From: Nocardioides zhouii
GTDB lineage: Bacteria > Actinomycetota > Actinomycetes > Propionibacteriales > Nocardioidaceae
NCBI RefSeq assembly: GCF_004137345.1
Contig: NZ_SDWV01000014.1
Location: forward strand, 1-64,000
DNA length: 64,000 bases
Reading direction: 5' to 3'
Below are positions 61,097 to 64,000 of this stretch, piece after piece. A program made the translations under genes and the position numbers. The notes under the pieces are model-generated. The model searched no databases. It had not been told where the DNA came from and saw nothing but the letters and a program-made list of their open reading frames with translations. Each line of letters begins with the position of its first letter. The stretch's first letter is position 1.

Positions 61097-61145
61097 GGCT
61101 CCATGATAGTCGACCGGATCACTCCAGTTTGCGCGCGCCGCGGCT

Positions 61146-62138
61146 TCACTCGCAGCCGAGCCCCTCGCGGTACTCGGGAGGGACCCGGCCGGCGTTCACA
61201 TCGGCGGAGATCTCCCACACGACCTCGGGGTAGTCGCCCTCGTCGTTCATCGCGTTCAGGAAGGCCCAGTCCCGGGTGGCGGCGAGGGCCTTCTGGGCTG
61301 CCACGGTCGCTCGTTGATCGCCCGCCTCGCGGGCTCGGGCGAACTCGACGATCCACGGGCAGACGACCTGACGAGCCACGTCGGCGCCGAGCTGGTAGGG
61401 GTCGTTCTCGCCGGAGCTCGGCACGTCGGCACCGGGGGCGAGGCGGATGCCGCGGAGCATCGCCGCGATGGTTGCGTCGGCCTCGCCGGCGGTGACGAAC
61501 TGCTCGGGCAGTGTGAACTCGAACTCTGCCTCGTCGGTCCACGCCAGCCGGGCGAGCAGCGCGACGTACGCCGCCTCATCCATGCCCTCGGCGCGCACCT
61601 CGGGATAGACCGTGCCGTCGACCGCACCGATGGTGGTGTGGTCGCGGGCGGAGTAGTGCCACATCCGAGCCGGCTGCCCCAGCAGCTCGACGGGCGCGCC
61701 GCGGTCGACGCGCGGGTAGTCGATCCGCTCGCGGTCCTCGACGTAGGAGTCGCGCAGGTCGGCGGGGTAGAGGTGGACGTTGAGGGTCGCCTCGCCGTTC
61801 GTCCACTCCACCTCGCTCCCGCCCTCCAGGGGGTCGGAGATGTAGGTGACGTCCCAGCCGGGGGCGTCCAGCACGACCCAGTCATGGGCTGGCGCACCGG
61901 CGAAGACCGGCGCGGGGTCATCGCGCGACAGGAGCCAGCTCGGCACCGCGACCAGGGCTGCTGCGGCAGCGGCCGCGGCGATCGTCGCCACCCACCGACG
62001 ACCTCGTCGCGGACCCTCGTCGTGCTGCGCGTCGGGCCGATCGGCCAGGGCTGTGGACATGATCTCCTCCAGGAGCTCGGCCCGGGCCGCGGCGAGCGGC
62101 AGCTCGGAGACGGCCTGGTCGGTCAGTCGGGTACTCAT
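61146..62138 (-). CDS. Single-span membrane protein, probable anti-sigma partner
   Basis: A 330-residue protein with a cytoplasmic N-terminus of about 48 residues, one membrane helix near 49-70 (VATIAAAAAAAALVAVPSWLL) and a 260-residue external domain. This is the topology of anti-sigma factors, and it resembles actinobacterial CU044_5270-type proteins encoded next to sigma factors. The zinc-binding HxxxCxxC of classical anti-sigma factors is absent. The start overlaps the sigma gene stop (ATGA). Binding of the sigma factor and sensing outside the membrane are inference. Confidence 0.75.
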   Translation of the reverse strand: MSTRLTDQAVSELPLAAARAELLEEIMSTALADRPDAQHDEGPRRGRRWVATIAAAAAAAALVAVPSWLLSRDDPAPVFAGAPAHDWVVLDAPGWDVTYISDPLEGGSEVEWTNGEATLNVHLYPADLRDSYVEDRERIDYPRVDRGAPVELLGQPARMWHYSARDHTTIGAVDGTVYPEVRAEGMDEAAYVALLARLAWTDEAEFEFTLPEQFVTAGEADATIAAMLRGIRLAPGADVPSSGENDPYQLGADVARQVVCPWIVEFARAREAGDQRATVAAQKALAATRDWAFLNAMNDEGDYPEVVWEISADVNAGRVPPEYREGLGCE

Positions 62139-62698
62139 CGGTCCTCACGGATCGGGGTCGGTTGCTTGTCCTGGATGTGTCCGGCACCCGGCGGATCGTT
62201 GCCGAGCAGCTCGCGCAACCGCGCCCTGGCGCGCGACAGGCGCGGCCTGACCACCGTCCCGGGCAGACCGAGGACCTCACCGATCTCGCGTGCCTCGAGC
62301 CCCTCCCACAGGTGCAGCTGGAGCACCTCCTCGTCGCGCGCGCTGAGGCGGGACATCGCGGCGTCGACCACGTGGTCCTGGACGACCTGGTCGCTGAGGT
62401 CCGGTACGACGACGCTGAGGTCACGGCGCAGGCGCTCCCCGAGCCGGCGCCGGCGCAGCTCGCCGCGCCGCTGGTTGGCGAGCTGGCGGCGGGCGACGGC
62501 GTAGAGCCAAGGACGGGCGCCGTCGCCGACCGGGACGTGCGACAGCCGGCGCCACGCGACGAGGAAGGTCTCCGCCGTGACGTCCGCCGCGTCCTCCGCA
62601 CGCGACGTACGACGCAGGGCGTAGCCCAGCACGCAGTCGAAGTGTGCGGCGTAGAGACGCCGAAAAGCGTCCTCCCGTGGATCCCCCGATGCGTCCAT
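62135..62698 (-). CDS. ECF-type RNA polymerase sigma factor
   Basis: A 187-residue sigma factor. Region 2 reads FRRLYAAHFDCVLGYALRRT and DVTAETFLVAWRRL (residues 12-52), followed by ARPWLYAVARRQLANQRRG. Region 4 is LSARDEEVLQLHLWEGLEAREIGEVLGLPGTVV (about 118-150) with helix-turn-helix. No region 1 or 3, as expected for ECF. The start follows GGGGGAG. It is translationally coupled to the single-span membrane protein, the likely anti-sigma partner. The promoter it recognises cannot be read here. Confidence 0.93.
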   Translation of the reverse strand: MDASGDPREDAFRRLYAAHFDCVLGYALRRTSRAEDAADVTAETFLVAWRRLSHVPVGDGARPWLYAVARRQLANQRRGELRRRRLGERLRRDLSVVVPDLSDQVVQDHVVDAAMSRLSARDEEVLQLHLWEGLEAREIGEVLGLPGTVVRPRLSRARARLRELLGNDPPGAGHIQDKQPTPIREDR

Positions 62699-62759
62699 GA
62701 CTCCCCCATGTCCCCCTCACACCCGATCGTTGCAGCCGATGCCCGAGATTCTCGATCGA

Positions 62760-63029
62760 CTAGTAGGTCACCTCGAAGGACGTCGCACCGCCGGGCGCCG
62801 CCTCCCGTACGGCGACCTGCTGCACCCGCGCGAACCCCGGCCCCTCGTGGCACCACGCGACGAGCGCGTCCACGGCCTCGTCCTCACCCTCGGCGTGCAG
62901 GAGGACCGAGCCGTCCGGCTCGTTGCGCACCCAGCCGACCACGCCGAGCAGCCGCGCCTGTTCCTGGGTGTACCACCGGAACGAGACGCCCTGCACCCGT
63001 CCGGTGACCCGCACCTGCACCGCCTTCAC
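62760..63029 (-). CDS. Acylphosphatase
   Basis: Small enzyme (89 residues) hydrolysing acyl phosphates. The signature GRVQGVSFRWYTQEQARLLG supplies the catalytic Arg and phosphate loop, and GWVRNEPDGSVLLHAEG includes the catalytic Asn. The C-terminal GPGFARVQQV is also family-typical. GTG 63029 follows AGGATGG and gives the normal length; a longer opening to 63107 lacks support. It stands alone between the sigma factor operon and purB. Confidence 0.95.
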   Translation of the reverse strand: MKAVQVRVTGRVQGVSFRWYTQEQARLLGVVGWVRNEPDGSVLLHAEGEDEAVDALVAWCHEGPGFARVQQVAVREAAPGGATSFEVTY

Positions 63030-63082
63030 GGTCCCATCCTGCCTGCCGGCGGACATCAGGGCGTGGGCCGACACCGGCCCGA

Positions 63083-63163
63083 CTCGAGCGGACCATTGGC
63101 CGCTCACGCACCCGTATGCCGCGGCACGGGGCTACTCGAGCGCACCTCTGGCCGCTCGACGCA
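63083..63163. repeat. Imperfect direct repeat in the acylphosphatase-purB gap
   Basis: A segment of about 28 bases starting ACTCGAGCGGACC (63083-63110) recurs imperfectly at 63134-63163 as ACTCGAGCGCACC. Each copy ends in GGCCGCTC, so each can fold into a short hairpin. They may form the purB terminator region. No gene is visible in 63030-63198. Confidence 0.45.
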
Positions 63164-63198
63164 CGCCGTGGTCTGGTCTGGTCGGGCCGGTGTCGCGC

Positions 63199-64000
63199 CT
63201 AGAGGATGGCGCCCGGGACGTACGCCGCCGCGTCGGGGTGGCGGGCCGCGAGTGCCTCGATCCGGGCGACGACCGCGCGGGTCTGGGCCACGGCTGCGCC
63301 GGTGAACTCGATCGGGTCGGCGACGAGCGCCTCGATCTGGTCGCGGGTGAGCCCGAGCCGCTCGTCGGCGGAGAGCTTGGCGAACACGTCGTTGTCGGCC
63401 TGGCCGGCGCGCATCGCGAGGGCGGTGCCGACGGCGGCCTCCTTGATCGCTTCGTGGGCGGCCTCGCGGCCGACCCCGTTGCGGACCGCGGCCATCAGCA
63501 CCTTCGTCGTGGTGAGGAACGGGAGGTAGCGGTCGAGCTCGCGCTGGATCACGGCCGGGAAGGCGCCGAACTCGTCGAGCACGGTGAGGAAGGTCTGGAA
63601 GAGGCCGTCGGTGGCGAAGAACGCGTCGGGCAGGGCGACCCGGCGGACCACCGAGCACGACACGTCGCCCTCGTTCCACTGGTCGCCGGCGAGCTCGCTG
63701 ACCATCGAGAGGTGGCCGCGGAGGATGACGGCGAGGCCGTTGACCCGCTCGCACGAGCGGGTGTTCATCTTGTGGGGCATCGCCGACGAGCCGACCTGCC
63801 CCTCCTTGAAGCCCTCGGTCACCAGCTCGTGGCCGGCCATCAGCCGGACGGTGGTCGCGAGGTTCGACGGACCGCTGACCAGCTGCACCAGCGCGGCGAC
63901 GACGTCGAAGTCGAGCGAGCGCGGGTAGACCTGGCCGACGCTGGTGAGGGTCTGCTCGAAGCCGAGGTGGGACGCGACGCGCTGCTCGAGGTCGTCGAGC
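63199..64000 (-). CDS. purB: Adenylosuccinate lyase PurB (partial, 5' end beyond the window)
   Basis: C-terminal 266 codons of the lyase that cleaves SAICAR and adenylosuccinate, releasing fumarate. The fumarase/aspartase superfamily loop GSSAMPHKMNTRSCERVNGL is intact, with the catalytic serine. The upstream FEQTLTSVGQVYPRSLDFD and the C-terminal LTTTKVLMAAVRNGVGREAA are also typical. The frame stays open through the right edge, so the start codon is outside. It is the last of the purine genes seen here. Confidence 0.96.
   Translation of the reverse strand, partial: LDDLEQRVASHLGFEQTLTSVGQVYPRSLDFDVVAALVQLVSGPSNLATTVRLMAGHELVTEGFKEGQVGSSAMPHKMNTRSCERVNGLAVILRGHLSMVSELAGDQWNEGDVSCSVVRRVALPDAFFATDGLFQTFLTVLDEFGAFPAVIQRELDRYLPFLTTTKVLMAAVRNGVGREAAHEAIKEAAVGTALAMRAGQADNDVFAKLSADERLGLTRDQIEALVADPIEFTGAAVAQTRAVVARIEALAARHPDAAAYVPGAIL

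Overview
The window is very GC-rich, with frequent GTG starts, 4-bp ATGA/GTGA overlaps and a three-protein PurL/PurQ/PurS FGAM synthase. It also carries DUF3073, WXG100-type proteins and a Rv3239c-like MFS-cNMP-patatin fusion. Together these point to a chromosomal segment of an actinobacterium, most likely Nocardioides or a close relative (Propionibacteriales). The genus is inference from gene content, not from a marker gene. Coding density is high and no gene-free stretch exceeds 300 bases; the longest gaps are the cspA leader (6946-7216) and 17060-17276.

Layout. 1-4270: phosphate uptake operon pstS-pstC-pstA-pstB (minus strand) behind a PHO-box-like repeat. 4376-9530: Nudix/phosphatase fusion, exported protein, small conserved protein, cold shock protein, M81 peptidase, dimethylargininase. 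9600-18939: tRNA-Lys, MFS-cNMP-patatin fusion, quinone reductase, secreted DUF4832-type protein, NDH-2, then a stress-type operon (RsbW-like kinase plus two fluoride channel subunits). 18985-25641: minimal metallopeptidase, tRNA-Glu/tRNA-Asp with terminator, then response regulator, 31-codon ORF, P450-like protein and histidine kinase, tRNA-Phe, a propeller-like protein and a branched-chain amino acid dehydrogenase. 25717-36960: DUF3073, purM-purF, an isoquinoline-oxidoreductase-type molybdenum enzyme, SDR, SRPBCC, M20 dipeptidase, GNAT, sterol carrier protein, lipoprotein hydrolase. 36957-46241: three regulator/exporter pairs (ArsR-MFS, WYL-ABC, TetR-MFS), each with an inverted-repeat operator, and purL. 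46324-55216: two loci of WXG100/type VII-like proteins, including a WXG-RTX-M91 metallopeptidase, around a DUF1906 protein and purQ-purS. 55381-64000: acyl-CoA ligase, SRPBCC, purC, sulfotransferase, propeller protein, sigma factor with membrane partner, acylphosphatase and the end of purB.

How the parts fit. Seven de novo purine genes (purM, F, L, Q, S, C, B) lie on one strand over 38 kb, but are broken up by unrelated cassettes, so this looks like a scattered purine region rather than one operon. Several regulatory signals can be read directly. The PHO box fits phosphate-starvation control of pst. GTTT-N15/16-GGGTA promoters, typical of SigB/SigF-type general stress sigma factors, precede the RsbW-like kinase/crcB operon and both WXG100 loci. 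This suggests that the type VII-like proteins and fluoride export belong to a common stress regulon. The most unusual units are the two-component/P450/tiny-peptide cluster (19830-22907) and the WXG-RTX-M91 protein (53130-54887).
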